Assembly: GCA_034509925.1 (NCBI GenBank)
Contig: CM067536.1
Location: 5,958,501-6,022,500 of the forward strand
Reading direction: 5' to 3'
Length of the DNA stretch: 64,000 bases
From: Hirudinaria manillensis
Taxonomy: Eukaryota > Annelida > Clitellata > Hirudinida > Hirudinidae
The notes under the pieces were generated by a model, which saw nothing but the letters and a program-made list of their open reading frames with translations, did not search any database and was not told the origin of the DNA. Position numbers and translations under genes: made by a program. This document shows, one piece after another, positions 37,031-50,700 of this stretch; position 1 is the first letter of the stretch, and the number at the start of each line of letters is the position of its first letter.

Positions 37031-40000
37031 ATATTATTATAATTATTAGTAATATTATTATTAATTTTTTCATTGTTGTTATTATTACTTCAAGACTATA
37101 TCAATAATTAATAAATTGATAAAAGTACGCCAATTCATAATTTACAGAGTCCAGACGATTTACCGTTTATTCAAAGTTCAACTGATGAAGGAGGTATTGA
37201 TGTTGAAAAGGCTGCAAAAAAACTGTCAGAATGGGTTGCTAATGCAAGAGTAAATAAAAGTAGCAAAGCCAAATTACCAAATCATGACTATCTCGCCATA
37301 ATGACAAGGTAAGTGAACGATTTAGATTAAGCAGAGCACACAACAGAAGATAGGTCACGGTATAGCTTCTGAATAAATAGTAAACAATTGGATATCTAAT
37401 TTTACGAATCATATCAGGAAAATCATGAATATTAATAAGATAGAACAAGTGAAATCTAATTTTAATTTTCGGAATATATATAAATAATTTTATTAAGAGA
37501 CGATAGTCAGTAATTATGCAAAACCATAATTATGATATTAAGGTCATCCTGTATTGCCTCATTTCAAAGCAACTACAATACTGTTTTGTGCGCATTTGTG
37601 GAAGCTACAAGAAATGTGCCATTACTACTGCCCATATTAATTAAACCTTGCAAACAACTGAACTATTTTACATAACCACTGTCTTTAATATTAAAGGTAT
37701 TATTCATTACAATTACTTCAAATAATCATTTTTAGACCACATGAAATTTTCCTAAAACTTGTTTTTGCCTACTTATGTACTTCTTTATATTTACAACTTC
37801 TATTCGAAAATCGTCAGAATCAGTAGTTGTTCCCTACATTGTTTTCTGATCTGCTATTGCTTTCAATCATTTTCTGCTCCGTTAAAGCATTCACTCCAAA
37901 AGTTTATTTTCGTAACAAACCTAACTAATATGCTGGAATTAAATAATCTGTTGTTGAAAACATTCGTAAACTTTTTAATAAATGTAACACGTTTTTCAGT
38001 GACAGGATCTTAACTAACGGATCAGTTCCCTCGGGAGCCGCTTATGGTGATATTTGTACCCCTATCAATTTCGGTTTTGTCCACCACAAGAGGTTTTATG
38101 CCACAATTACAATCGTGGCGCACGAGCTAGGACATCTGTGAGCTATTAAATTAAAATATAAATTATAATGCGGATATAAATACAAATGTCTATAACAACA
38201 GGGTCGAAACGTAAATAATTTGTTTGGAGAAAATAGATTTAAAAAATATAATAATCATTAAGAAAAACCAATCATTACGAACACATCAAAATGAATTTAC
38301 AAAAAAGGCGTCAATATCCATTCGATAGACTAGGTCTTAGACACGATGGTTTCATGGGCGTTTGCTTGGACAATCACCTTTACACTGTAATGGGACGTTT
38401 TATTCCACTGACAAACGAAGAAGATTTAAGGGGTGCATTATCCTTCTCCGAATGTTCAATTGATAATATGAGAAAAATTGTAACGAAATTAGATTCGTAA
38501 GTGATTGAAGATTTTTTGCTACGAACGAAAATAAATAATTTAAAAATTTATTATGTCCGTTCAATTTAAAAATACCTTGTAAAGATAGATTTTAAACAAT
38601 ATTAGCTTTCGAGCATAGGAAATAACCATTTATATTTTTAATGTTGCTACAACAAAAACAGCGAAGGAAATAACTGCTTATTGGACGGAGAAGATTTCAA
38701 ACTTGATAGAGAAACGGATATCTTTTTAAATTCATATCCAGGACAAATTTTTGATCTTAACGATCAATGCAAAATGGCTTATGGCCCGGAATACCACTAT
38801 CATGACGTATGGGAAATTAATTTTTCCAGAATTATCTTTTAAATGTTAAATTATATTTAAACGAAAAATTATATTTCACATCAATGTATTTAAATACTAA
38901 ATATTTAAATATTTATATAATATTTCACATTATTATTTTAACAATTACTAATTGTCTATGTTACACATACTAATTCTTAAACATGAAGATAATAACAATG
39001 CAATTTAAAAATAAAGGGTACTGAAAAAGACAGAGAAATATGTTGGAAAATTACTTGTATCACAAATAATAAAAATGATTCAGAGGTTTTGTTGAGACCA
39101 TTGGAAGGAACCGCTTGTAAGAACAAAAAATGGTGTATCAAAGGAAGATGTGTAAATGATAGCAGAGCTCCAAGAGAGTCAGGTTTGTTTGATTGGACAA
39201 ATTAATTATCGCGAAATAAGATGTATTTGACTGGTTAGCATTTAATTTAAATGAAGCATAAAAGTTTTTTGTGTACACGTGAAATTTAAATGGATAACGA
39301 AATTAGTGCATTGAGAATTTGGATCCTTCACTCGACGCTCCTCAAGGATTATGCCCCCTATGCTACTCTCTGCATAGATGTGCATTATAGAAAAATGCAA
39401 TTCTTATTTATTTATCTGAACATGTGGAAAGACCATTTGGTGATTCATATTTGTGCAATATCTAATGTAAAACCCTTATTAGATAAAAGCCCTAGCAACT
39501 GTAAGATTACAAACTTACAAAATAACAAAATTATTCAAAAAGTCATTTTTAAGCTCAATCTTTAAAATGCTGTATCTACATACATTTTCAGAACGCTGTT
39601 TCAACGGTGATAATCTACGTCCAGAGCTTTATAAGGGCGCCGTACTTTGTGACATCGAGAACAAGGAATTGCTTTGCAGAACTTCATACCGAAGAAAACA
39701 ATGCTGTCTAACCTGTGCTAAACATCAAACAATTATCGAAGGTAAAACATTTAAATAACACAACTTTTGAATTTAACAATATTTATTAAAATCGTATAAT
39801 TCCAACAATTAATAGCTTAGTGCGGAATTTTAGAATCTTACCACAATATGTCGTGCATCTATTCATTACTTGATAAACATTTATTATAAATAATAGGTTG
39901 CCAGGATACAACAGATGAATGTTCCATCCTCGAAGCAAGAGATTGTTACCACGATTACTACGCTTCTGCCTGTTGCAAAACGTGTCGTGCTTTTATTAAA

Positions 40001-40228
40001 AACCCATCAGATGCCAACTGTCTCTATGGAGATCGAGATGATAGGTGCTCGGACATGGTACCTGTTATATGTCACCTTTCCAGACGATATTGTTGTCAAA
40101 CGTGTTCAGCCTTTCCCAAAGTCTCAACAAATACGACAAAAGATTATTTTAAAAGAATCGCCATTACCAAAGACATCTGTTCACTTCAACAGACAAATAC
40201 CTTTCAAGAATTGCAAGAGCAAATTTGA
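34201..40228 (+). CDS. C6: divergent ADAMTS-like metalloprotease, one acceptor broken
   Basis: Proposed exons: 34201-34230, 34426-34498, 34688-34881, 35111-35197, 35766-35958, 36197-36320, 36398-36491, 36778-36855, 37148-37308, 38000-38137, 38329-38496, 38662-38806, 39017-39182, 39592-39741, 39897-40228; about 710 residues if all are used. Exons 4-11 differ from the other copies, and this copy alone has the textbook zinc motif HELGHLLGLRHDG; the others have Ala for the first Gly and Asn for the second. Exons 12-15 are nearly the same as elsewhere, suggesting gene conversion. The exon at 35766 is preceded by GG, not AG, and a Helitron-like element ends 50 bases upstream. Skipping this 193-base exon would shift the frame. 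Exon length and frame are kept, so the defect looks recent; it could be a pseudogene or use an unseen acceptor. Confidence 0.7.
35416..35715 (+). mobile_element. Short non-autonomous Helitron-like element (300 bp) in intron of C6
   Basis: Starts TCTATATAAATAAAAATG after an A. Ends with a GCCAC/GTGGC hairpin followed by CTAG before a T, which matches known Helitron ends and A/T target use. A related copy lies in reverse orientation at 56678-57049. No coding frame is present. Confidence 0.72.
36897..37065. repeat. (TAA)n/(TTA)n microsatellite in an intron of C6
   Basis: A long run of AAT/TAA and then ATT repeats, absent from the matching intron of the other copies. Open frames here encode only Ile/Leu/Asn runs and are not genes. 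Confidence 0.9.
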
Positions 40229-41251
40229 TTCAATATTTTTAAATATAAATTTGGAAGATTCGCCAATTGGAACATTTGAATAGTTTTTGGATTGGCTTCT
40301 ATGAATATTTAATCGCAAAAACTATATTTAAAAACATTAAGTTTTTAAAACAAACTATTATTAGTAAACTGAACTTTCCAGAAAGTCTTCGTCTCAAAAT
40401 CGAACAAAGTCATCGATGCCATAATTTATTATCACGAGTCAATTTTAAAAGGAACTGATTCTTTGTTGAACTCTTTGCAGTGGCATTATCCATTTATGCC
40501 TTAAGAAACGAACAATGACCAGACAAACAATCGCAGATTTTCGGTCGGAAAATTTTCATTTAGTGCTCACAAACTTCTGATTTGATATTTTGCTTTTAAA
40601 ATCATTTTAAATGTATTGACATGTAACCAATCATATAAGTATTGTATTCATCGCCTACATCCAGGCATTCTATCAATTAAACAATTTTTCATTAAAGAAG
40701 TTTTAATAAAAAAAATCAGAGTTGCTTTATTATTTTATTTTATGTTATATAATAACACAATGAGAAAAACAATAAACACGGCAGTCTTAATTATTACAGA
40801 ATAATAATTGACTCATGGAAAAGCCTTAAGGAAGCGCGAGCCATCGATGACAGAACGATAATAATTATTCAAATAAATCCTTATCGAAACAATTCAATTA
40901 CTTTATAAACGCCATTAAATAAAAATAGTTTAAAAGACATTTTAAACAACCAACGTTTTAAGCATAATATAGCAAAAGGAATAAGCTGTGATTGATTTTA
41001 TTGTTCCTTTTTTTTTCCAATAAATATCAGACAACACCAAATGACCTGATTAGAAATTTCGTATAACTCTGATCTGAATGTGATTCTTATTCAGATAGAG
41101 AAGATTTGGTTGCATCATTTTCAAAATGATTAGGTAATAATGATTATGAAACTATGACAAGACAAAAAGACTGCTTAATCATGTTATTAATCGAACTAAT
41201 CTTGGCATTGTTGAAATTACCAAAGAGAACAAAGGCCTTTTTTTTACTTAC
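40229..41251. other. Intergenic spacer C6/C7, third type
   Basis: This spacer has neither the type-A block nor the type-B blocks. About 40360-40990 has no counterpart elsewhere in the window; the last 250 bases are the shared upstream region of the array genes. No exon is recognised. Confidence 0.55.
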
Positions 41252-41258
41252 TATAAAA
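41252..41258 (+). promoter_or_regulatory. TATA box of C7
   Basis: TATAAAA, 34 bases before the position of the usual first ATG, which is ATT in this copy. Confidence 0.55.
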
Positions 41259-41312
41259 AAGTGTATCGAACACCATCACTTTTCGATTACAGGATTCGCT
41301 TTTTCGAAGATT

Positions 41313-44300
41313 ATGGTGAATTTGTCGTAATTTATGATTAATATATCGATTAACGTGGAAACTTTGAAATTAGGGCAAAAAGTTTTTGCACGAACGTTGC
41401 TTTCTACTTAATGTGTATCAGTGTTCAATTCGTATATACGTTAATGCCTTGAGAGCTGTCAGATGGTATGATAATTTCATGCAACTTTACAAATTTTATT
41501 TTTCAGTGTTTCGGACCTGTTAGAGTTTTGTTGTTGATTGTTTTTTGCCATCATTCGTTATCAACGGAAATAAGAGAAGGTATTACCTAATAAAGACTAA
41601 AGTAACGACATTTAATATTACACCTTAAACATTTATAATTAGTTGTTACATTTCTTACTAAATTAGTTACAAGTCCTAGATGCATATTGTCACATTATTA
41701 ATGTGACACATAGCTTTAACTCTTGGGAGAAGCAATGGTCATGAAACTCTAGTTAATTCTAAGTTTGAAATTTCAGTTAAACCGCGATGGATCTACAACA
41801 ACAAGGAAAACACAGAAACGCTGCCAGATTTAATTCAAATCGATCTTGAATTTAAAAGCAGCAAAGTAACCATAAACCTTTTCAAGCAATCGATGGGACC
41901 AATTAAGCCTCCCTTAATAATATCGGACTTAAATGGTCTTAGGACAGATTGGAAACGTTCCAAAAAGGAGGTTGGTTTAATGTTCAGTATACATCAAAAC
42001 GTATTAGATTAACAATTAAGTTGAATGTAGCACACTCGTTGTTAAGTAAGAATCACGTAACTTGGGCATATGGAATAATAGTCAGTTATCATAACTAGTA
42101 CAGCATAAATAATAATAATAATAATAATAGAATAATTATTTGATCATTACTAATGCTATAGCATACTGCTCATCAACTACGGCCATTTTGGCTTACTTGC
42201 TGGAAGTTAAAAACAAGTTGCTATAGCCACTACGTCGTCTATTAGACTCAAATTTGCTATCCAATCTGTTAGGCAATTCTTTATGGTCAAGAATATCATT
42301 CTAATTATTAAGATATTTATTTAATCTAATCGAAATTGAAAGAAAGGATTTATATCTAAATGAAAAAATTTTAGCAAATCGATTATGACGGTTTATTGTT
42401 TAAAGCATCTGGGTATCTATGAAGATATTACAGTTGATGCTTCTGCCACTGTGTCTACCAAGACAATTAAGCAGGTGCAAGAAACTTTATATGTGAGTCA
42501 TCTTTTGTTGTATTTAAAATAACGTTGAAGAATTAAAATAGGGTTTAACAATAAATATCAATATCTTTTGGAACGTAATTGAAATAAGTAATTCAATTGC
42601 ATTAAATTATTTTATACAAACATATTATTAATTTATTTAAAATATTCAAAATCTATAAAATGAATTATTCAACACCATTTCAGATGTTATCCTTCACCCA
42701 CGACCACAAAAGAATACATATAGAACCAAGATCCACATTCATTGAGACAAACAACCTTTACCTGGACAGCAATAGTAACAGGACCAACAACGAAGACAAA
42801 GGCACATTATTAAGCATCGATGGTGTTCCTCATTTGCTCTTCGAAACCCCATCGACAAAATTACAGCATAATAAAGGTTTTTAAAATATTGGCGCCCTTG
42901 AATAGATTAGTTATTCATTAATAATAAAACTGATTTATTTTATGATTACTATTATAAGTAATAGACTCTTTACGAATTCTGCCTTTAACGTCGAACTATC
43001 ATTTGTAATAAAAATTATAAAAATAAATGAGCACAATCTATTAAAACTAAATTATTTAATTTGTTTCTTCTAAGATAACATAAGCGGTAAAAAATTGAAA
43101 AGACCGCGAATTATGAGAAGATCAGATGATAAATTTAGAGACAAGAGACTGATGACTGTTGAAATATTCACTATCATTGACTACTCAATTTTTAAAAAGT
43201 GAGTCCAACTTATATTTTACAACGTCAATATGGATAACTTTTCATGGAACACAAATAAAACAAAAATATTTTAAGATTCTATACAGAAAGTAAGGCTACG
43301 GAAGAGAGTGATAAGAAAGAAGAAGCGAGGACAATCATCCAATTCTTCCTTACGCACATCATGGAAGGAGTGAGTCTCTGAATACAAGTTTGAGATTTTT
43401 AGTTTACTTCAGTATGTCGGAGAGACGGACTCTACCGATGTTAAGATATATACATTTAAGCTTTTCTTCATTAACAGATATATTTGATACTATAATTGCA
43501 GAATAATCATAATCTTCATAATTTATCCCATACATGTAACTGTTAGCGTAGATATCAGGACATTCTTAAATCGATGCAATAGTTCTTCTTGGAATTAAAA
43601 TTTGGAGAATCTGATATAATAAATGTCATTAACGTTAAAAATATTCAGGTTAAAAATGTGTTCGAGAGCTTGGAGATTGAAGGATTGAAGTTTACCACCA
43701 AATGGGTTGGAGCATTTATTGCAGAGGTGGGTTGCTGAAACTCAAGAGATATTCTTATTAGTGACATATTTATTGTCAAACCCTATTTCAGTTGTTATTA
43801 GTGTTATGATATGATCAGTTATAGGAAAAAGTTATTCAAAAATTTATTTCGTAATATGATAAAACTTGATTACTTCAAAATTTCTAGCGTTCGGACGATT
43901 TACCCTTTGTTCAATATTCAATTGAAGAAGATGGTAGTATTGATATTAACAAAGCTGCAGACTGGGTTAAAAGAACAGCAAGTAAAGATGTTTTACCCGA
44001 TTTGCCAAATCATGACTTTCTTACCTTCTTAACAAGGTTGGTAAATAATTGAAAATAAGAATCATTTGATTTCTCATTAATCAAACGCTTTGTGTAAGTT
44101 ACAAACACCTACATTGTCATTATTTAGCTGATTTAGTTTGTAGAAATAGTCTGGGATCAAATCAATTTAACTCATAAGTCGGTCGAAAATATAAATGGTT
44201 CGATTATCGGTGCTATCTTCTTTCATATAAAATCAAAAGTACAAATTTAAAATTTCATATAACTTTCAATAATGTGTTACTATTAAGCGGCCGAAGTAAA

Positions 44301-46487
44301 CAACCAAAAGGATTAGCGGGTAAATAACTTGGAAGTACTAGGCCGGATTGAAATGTCGCCTTAGACCGTTAATGGAGTTTACAGATCTCGGATAAAATAT
44401 GTTTTTTTTCAGTGCCACTATCAGACGCAGAGAAACAGTATTAAAAGGGCATTCGGTTGGAGAAGTTTGTACCCCTGTTAAATTCGGATTTGTCCATCAC
44501 AAGAGATTCTTTGCCACGGTCGCACTCATAGCACACGAGTTGGCACATGCGTGAGTCGAAAGATAATTTTCTAATATAAAAACAAACGTCTGTAGCAAAT
44601 CTAAATAAGCCAATACCGAAACATAATCAGAAAATATAATTTCTTAATATTTCTAATTATTTCACTTAGTTATTGATTTGTTCTTAATGAAAGTAAAAGT
44701 TTGATCTATATATACCATGATGGATTTTCAAAATAACGCCAATTTCCAATCGATAGACTAAATGTTGAACACGATGGGGTCAACCGCATTTGCACTGAGA
44801 ACAATTACTTCAACTTAATGGAAAATAATATCCACCTGGAACACGAAGAAGATTTCAGGATTCAAATACCTTACTCCAAATGTACAGTTGATTACTTGAA
44901 AAAGTTTGTAGAGAAAATAGATTCGTAAGTTCTTGAAGAAATTTTAATTGTTTTAATAGTTCTCTCAGAAGCTAATTACTCGTGTTGCACCTTATAGTTC
45001 CTTTCATTTATCAAAGCTTAATTAATAAAATAGGAAAAATGCAGCAAAATATAATCTAACTCGGCTTAATTGTGAATTTTATGTCATATGCTGCAATTTA
45101 CTCGACATATACACAAGAATTGAAACGAGATTTTTTTCAATGTTGCCACAACAAAAAACAGCGAAGGAAATAACTGCTTATTGGACGGAGAAGATTTCAA
45201 ACGTGACAGAAAAACGAACAACTTTTTAAATACATATCCAGGACAAATTTTTGATGTTAACGAACAATGCAAAATGGCTTATGGCCCGGAATACCTCTAC
45301 CATGGGGTATGGGAGAATAATTTTAACGAGTAACCATTTTAATATTAAATTAAAGTTAAATGAAATATTATATTTCACATTTTTATATTAATTTAACAAT
45401 TACTAATAGTCTATGTCACAGAATTATAAACTAAACAAACACATGAAGATGAAAATAATTCATTTTATAAATGAAGGGCACTGAAAAAGACAAAAACATT
45501 TGTTGGAAAACGACTTGCCTCATAAATAAAAAAAATGATTCAGAGGTTTTGTTGAGACCATTGGATGGAACCACTTGTGACAACAAGTCATGGTGTATCA
45601 AGGGAAATTGTCAAAAAGACAGCAGAGCCCCAAGAGTTCCAGGTTTGTTTGATTGGACAAATTAATTATGCGACTTGAATGCAAGTTCTTCGAAAGGATA
45701 GTTCATAACTATAAATGTTATAGAAGTAAAAAATGTTATTTTATTTTTAAGTAAGATGTTCAGATATTTTTATTTGTGCGACAAATGATTATAATAAGAC
45801 TTTGATGAGGACTCTGGTGTTCTGAAAGACAATAATTTTCAATAATTACAGTAGATATGCAATATAAATAAAGGTTACGCTTAGAGCAATAATTAATCCA
45901 TTATCTACATTATTTTTTCCAGAACATTGTATCACTGGTGATAATCTAAATCCAGGATTCAAAATGAAAAACCGTACAGTGAAGAATGTACCTTGTGACT
46001 TCGAGAACAAGAACAACCTTTGCAGAGATTCTTACCTCAGTGAAGAATGCTGCATAACTTGTGCTCAATATCAAACCTTTCTCAGAGGTAAAGCATTTAA
46101 ATAAAATCTGAATCATTACTTGAATGTAAGGAATAATGTTTATTACAAATAACAGGTTGCCAGGATACAGTAGATGAATGTTCCATCCTCGAACCAAGAG
46201 ACTGTTACCACGATTACTACGCTTCTGCCTGTTGCCAAACGTGTCGTGCTTTTATTAAAAACCCATCAGATGCCAACTGTCTCTATGGAGATCGAGATGA
46301 TAGGTGCTCGGACATGGTACCTGTTATATGTCACCTTTCCAAACGATATTGTTGTCAAACGTGTTCAGCCTTTCCCAACATCTCAACAAATGCGACAAAA
46401 GATTATTTTAAAAGAATCGTCATCACCAAAGACATCTGCACACTTCAACAGACAAATATCTTTCCAAAATTGCAAGAGCAAATTTGA
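41313..46487 (+). CDS. C7: secreted ADAMTS-like metalloprotease
   Basis: Proposed exons: 41313-41315, 41507-41579, 41777-41970, 42406-42492, 42684-42876, 43075-43198, 43276-43369, 43649-43726, 43888-44036, 44413-44550, 44757-44924, 45162-45306, 45477-45642, 45923-46087, 46156-46487; about 702 residues. The usual first ATG is ATT (41286-41288), so either the ATG at the donor (41313) or an unspliced ATG at 41468 must start the protein. The exon at 45923-46087 is six codons longer and clearly divergent, and both introns beside it are much shorter than elsewhere, so this module has a separate history. Zinc motif HELAHALNVEHDG is intact. An unspliced end stops at 45665. Confidence 0.8.
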
Positions 46488-47691
46488 TTCCATATTGTCA
46501 ATATTTTGAAATATAATTTTGAAACATTGATATTCGCCAATTGAAATATTTGAATATCTTTTGGATTGGCTTCTACGAATATTTAATCACAAAAACCAGA
46601 TTTAAAAACATTAAGTTTCGAAAACAAACTATTATTATTGATACTTATTATATTCGAAACCATAATTTTCTGATATTCTTGAAGATAATTCATGCGAATC
46701 TATCCAACTAGTCGTTTAATTTGTTGTTCATGAAGGGTTTCTAATATCGTAATTTCATTTAAAAGTAACCAATTGTATCGTCGAAGGAGATTAAAATGTT
46801 TGTTCCATTTGATTTATAATGTTTCTATCAGAAAGAAATATTTTGTTTCTTTGACATTCTATTAGTTTGTAGGGAAACAGGAAGATTAATCTTATGTAGT
46901 GGAGTTTTTCGCGTATCGGGTCTGTTTGCTTGGCGTTGTGGTTAAGGTATATGAATATGCGAATTCGGTTCCTTCTTTGGTTTAGTTGGATGGTTCGGTT
47001 AAAGGAAACAGATATTAATATACTTCATTGATTTTTTTTTAAATATAAACTTGAATTATCAACAAGAGCAATCAATTATAAGATTTAATAATGACTGAGA
47101 GTAGCGACAATATAAAAGGTTTTCAAACAGTTGATGTGTATGTTTCTGAAATAGTTAAGTACGTAGATTATTAAGAGGAGCTGGCAATGGAGTCAGTGGT
47201 GGAAAGGGGTCCAGCGTCCATGTGACCAAGATGTCTGACAGGCGAGCCTATCTACGTCATTCTCAAGGGAATAGACCTCACAACAGGCAAAAAAGCCAGA
47301 AGATAGAGGATAGCGCCAAATCTGATATGGACCAAATCAGGTATGCAGGTGTTACTGTTTTAAAAGACATATTAAACAACCACAATTTGAACATAATAAA
47401 GTAGACGGACTAATCTGTGATTGGTTTTATAGTTCCTATTTTATCTAATAAATATTAGACATCACCAAATGATCTGAATAGAAATTTCGTTTAATTCTGG
47501 TCTAAATGTGATTCTTATTCAAATCGGCGACTTTGGTTGCATCACTTTCAAATTGAATAGATAATGTCGGTTATGAAACTATGATAAGACATGAAGCTAA
47601 ACAAAGAGTCTGCTTAATCACGTTATTAAACAAACTAATCTTGGCATTGTTGTAATTATTAAAGAGAACAATGGTCTATTTCTGTACTTCT
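46488..47691. other. Type-B intergenic spacer (C7/C8)
   Basis: No exon is seen. It has the tRNA-like block (about 46880-47030) and the second block (about 47095-47310). It is nearly identical to the C4/C5 spacer but without the 305-bp insertion. Confidence 0.55.
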
Positions 47692-47698
47692 TATAAAA
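47692..47698 (+). promoter_or_regulatory. TATA box of C8
   Basis: TATAAAA, 34 bases before the ATG at 47726. Confidence 0.6.
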
Positions 47699-47725
47699 TC
47701 GTTTATCGAACACTATCACTTTTCG

Positions 47726-50700
47726 ATGACTGGATTCGCTTTTTCGAAGATAATGGTGAATATGTTATAATTTATGATTAATATATCGATTAACGTTGGA
47801 AACTTTGAAATTAGGGCAACAAGTGTTTGCATGAACGTTGCTTTCTACCTAATGTGTATCAGTGTTAAATTCGTATATACGTTAATGCCTTAAGAGCTGT
47901 CAGATGGTATGATAATTTCATGCAACTTTACAAATTTTATTCTTCAGTGTTTCGGACCTAGTCCAGTTAGAGTTTTGTTGTTGATTGTTTTTTGCCATCA
48001 TTCGTTATCAACGGAAATAAGAGAAGGTATGTCTTAATTAACACTAAAGTATTGACAATTAATATTACACCTTAACCATTTACAATTAGTTGTTACATTT
48101 GTCACTAAATTAGTTACAGATCACATTATTAATGTGACACATAGCTTTAACACTTGGAAGAAGCAATGATCATGAAACTCTAGTTAATTCTAAGTTTGAA
48201 ATTTCAGTTAAACCGCGATGGATCTACAACAACAAGAAAAACACAGAAACGTTGCCAGATTTAATTCAAATTGATCTTGAATTTAACAACAACAAAGTAA
48301 CCATAAACCTTTTCAAGCAATCGATGGGACCAATTAAGCCTCCCTTAATAATATCGGGCTTAAATGGTCTTAGGTCAGACTGGAAACGTCCAAAAAAGGA
48401 GGTTGGTCAAGAATGTAGTTTTAACTATTAAGATCTTTATTTAATCTTTTCGAAATTGAAAGAAGGATTTATATCTAAATTAAAAAATATTGCCAAATCG
48501 ATTATGATGGTTTATTGTTTAAAGCATCTGGGTATCTATAAAGATCTTTCAGTTGATGCTTCTGCCACTGTGTCTACCAAGACAATTAAACAGGTGCAAG
48601 AAACTTTATATGTGAGTTATCTTTTGTTGTATTTAAAGTAACGATAAAGAATTACAATAGGGTTTAACAATAAAATTTCAATGTATTTTGGAACCCAATT
48701 GAAAAGAGTAATTCAAATGCATTAAGTTATTTTATATAAATATATTTATTTAAATTATTCAAAATCTATAAAATAAATTATTCAACTCCACATCAGATGT
48801 TATCCTTTATCTACGACCACAAAAGAATACATATAGAACCAATATCCACATTCATCGAGACAAACAACCTTTACCTGGACAGCAATAGCAACAGGACCAA
48901 CAACGAAGACAAAGGCACATTATTAAGCATCGATGGCGTTCCTCATTTGCTCTTCGAAACCACATCAACAAAATTACAGCATAATAAAGGTTTTTCAAAT
49001 ATTGGTGCCCTTGAATTGATTAGTTATTCATCAATAATAAAACTTATTTATATTATGTTTATTATTATTAGTAATCGACTCTTTACGGATTCTGCTTTTA
49101 TCGTTCAACAATCATTTGTAATAAGAATTTTGATGATTATTTGGAGCAATGTATTATATCTAAATTATTTAAATTGTTTCGTTTAAGATCACGTAAGGGG
49201 TAAAAATATTAAAGGACCACGAATTGTGAGAAGATCAGATGATAAATTAAGAGACAAGAGACTGATGACTATTGAAATATTCACTCTCATAGATTACTCA
49301 ATTTTTAAAAAGTGAGTCCAACTTATATTTTACAATGTCTATATGGATAGGTTTTCATGGAACACAAGTAAATTATAAAAATATTTTAAGATTCTACACA
49401 AAAAGTTTGGCTACGGAAGAGAGTGATAAGAAAGAAGAAGCGAGGACAATCATCCAATTCTTCCTTACGCACATCATGGAAGGAGTGAGTCGCTAAATAC
49501 AAGTTTGAGATTTTTTGTTTACTTAAGTATGTCGGAGAGACGGACTCTACCAATGTTAAGATAGATACATTTAACATTTACATTGAGATTTGTATTTTAC
49601 TAAAGCATGTTGGAGAGACGAACTCTGCCAATGTTGAAATACATATTGTAATAGCCCGGGGTCCTCAAACTAATTATAGAAGGTCAGGTTTATTGAAAGT
49701 TGTCAGATGGCTTGGAAGATGCACGATGCTTCAAATGTCTAAGTCTTGAAATCTGCTGTTCTCTAATTCTCGCTCCACTTTCCGATACAAATCCATTTGT
49801 CGAGGTGCATAACCAAAGAGTCTGAATAGCAACAATTAATTAATTCTCAAATTATATTGCCACTAAATTTAACTAATTATTAAATTAATTAATCGGCAAT
49901 ATAATTTTAATTATTATTCAATTTATTGGATCTAGGGATCCAACACTGCCCCCTCCTTAAATCTGTTCGTCCCGAACAGACATCTATTCCCATTTTCATT
50001 TTTACTCTAGGAATAGGATCCGATCTTCCAACAATCTCATGGCTGCAAATCCCAGATCCATTTGCTTTGCCATCTTCTGGGATTTCTGTTTCCCCCCTTT
50101 TACTTCTGCGTCCCGCAAGTTTCAGTCGCGGAACATCGCCATTTCTATGCTCAACCTCCTGCTCCACCATGTCGCCAGATCTCAGACTCTCTACAGGATC
50201 ACCTGCTCCATTTTCCTTGCTAGGCACTCTCCCGAAATCCCGAGCACTCCCTTCTGTTATTTCCAATGGAGCCGAAAAATCAGCTGGTAAATCCATGGGC
50301 TGTTCTGTAGACTCCACTTGTTCCACCATCAACTTCGTGTGCTTCACTGGTAACTCAATGTCCTTCATCGGTAACTCCTCGGGCGGTACTAATAACTTCG
50401 CAGACTCTGTCGGGAAATCCATTGGCTGTTCTGTAGACTCTACTTGTTCCACCATCAAATCCGTGCGCTCCACCGGCAACTCCACGTGACTCATCAGTAA
50501 CTCCTCGGGCTGCACCAACAACTCCACATGATCCACCGGCAATCCCACAGGCTCCTCCGAAAGTCCCACTTGCTCCACTAAAACCTCCGTGAGCTCTCTG
50601 GGCCCTGCTGACGACTCGACCTGATCTGGTAACTCTATGGGCTCCAACGTCGAGTTCTCTAAGTCTGCCATCACGCACAGAGTTTCTGGAGACACGCACG

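Noticed and set aside
36789-37073. Hydrophobic frames of Ile/Leu runs as membrane proteins
   Set aside because: They are translations of the (TAA)n microsatellite.
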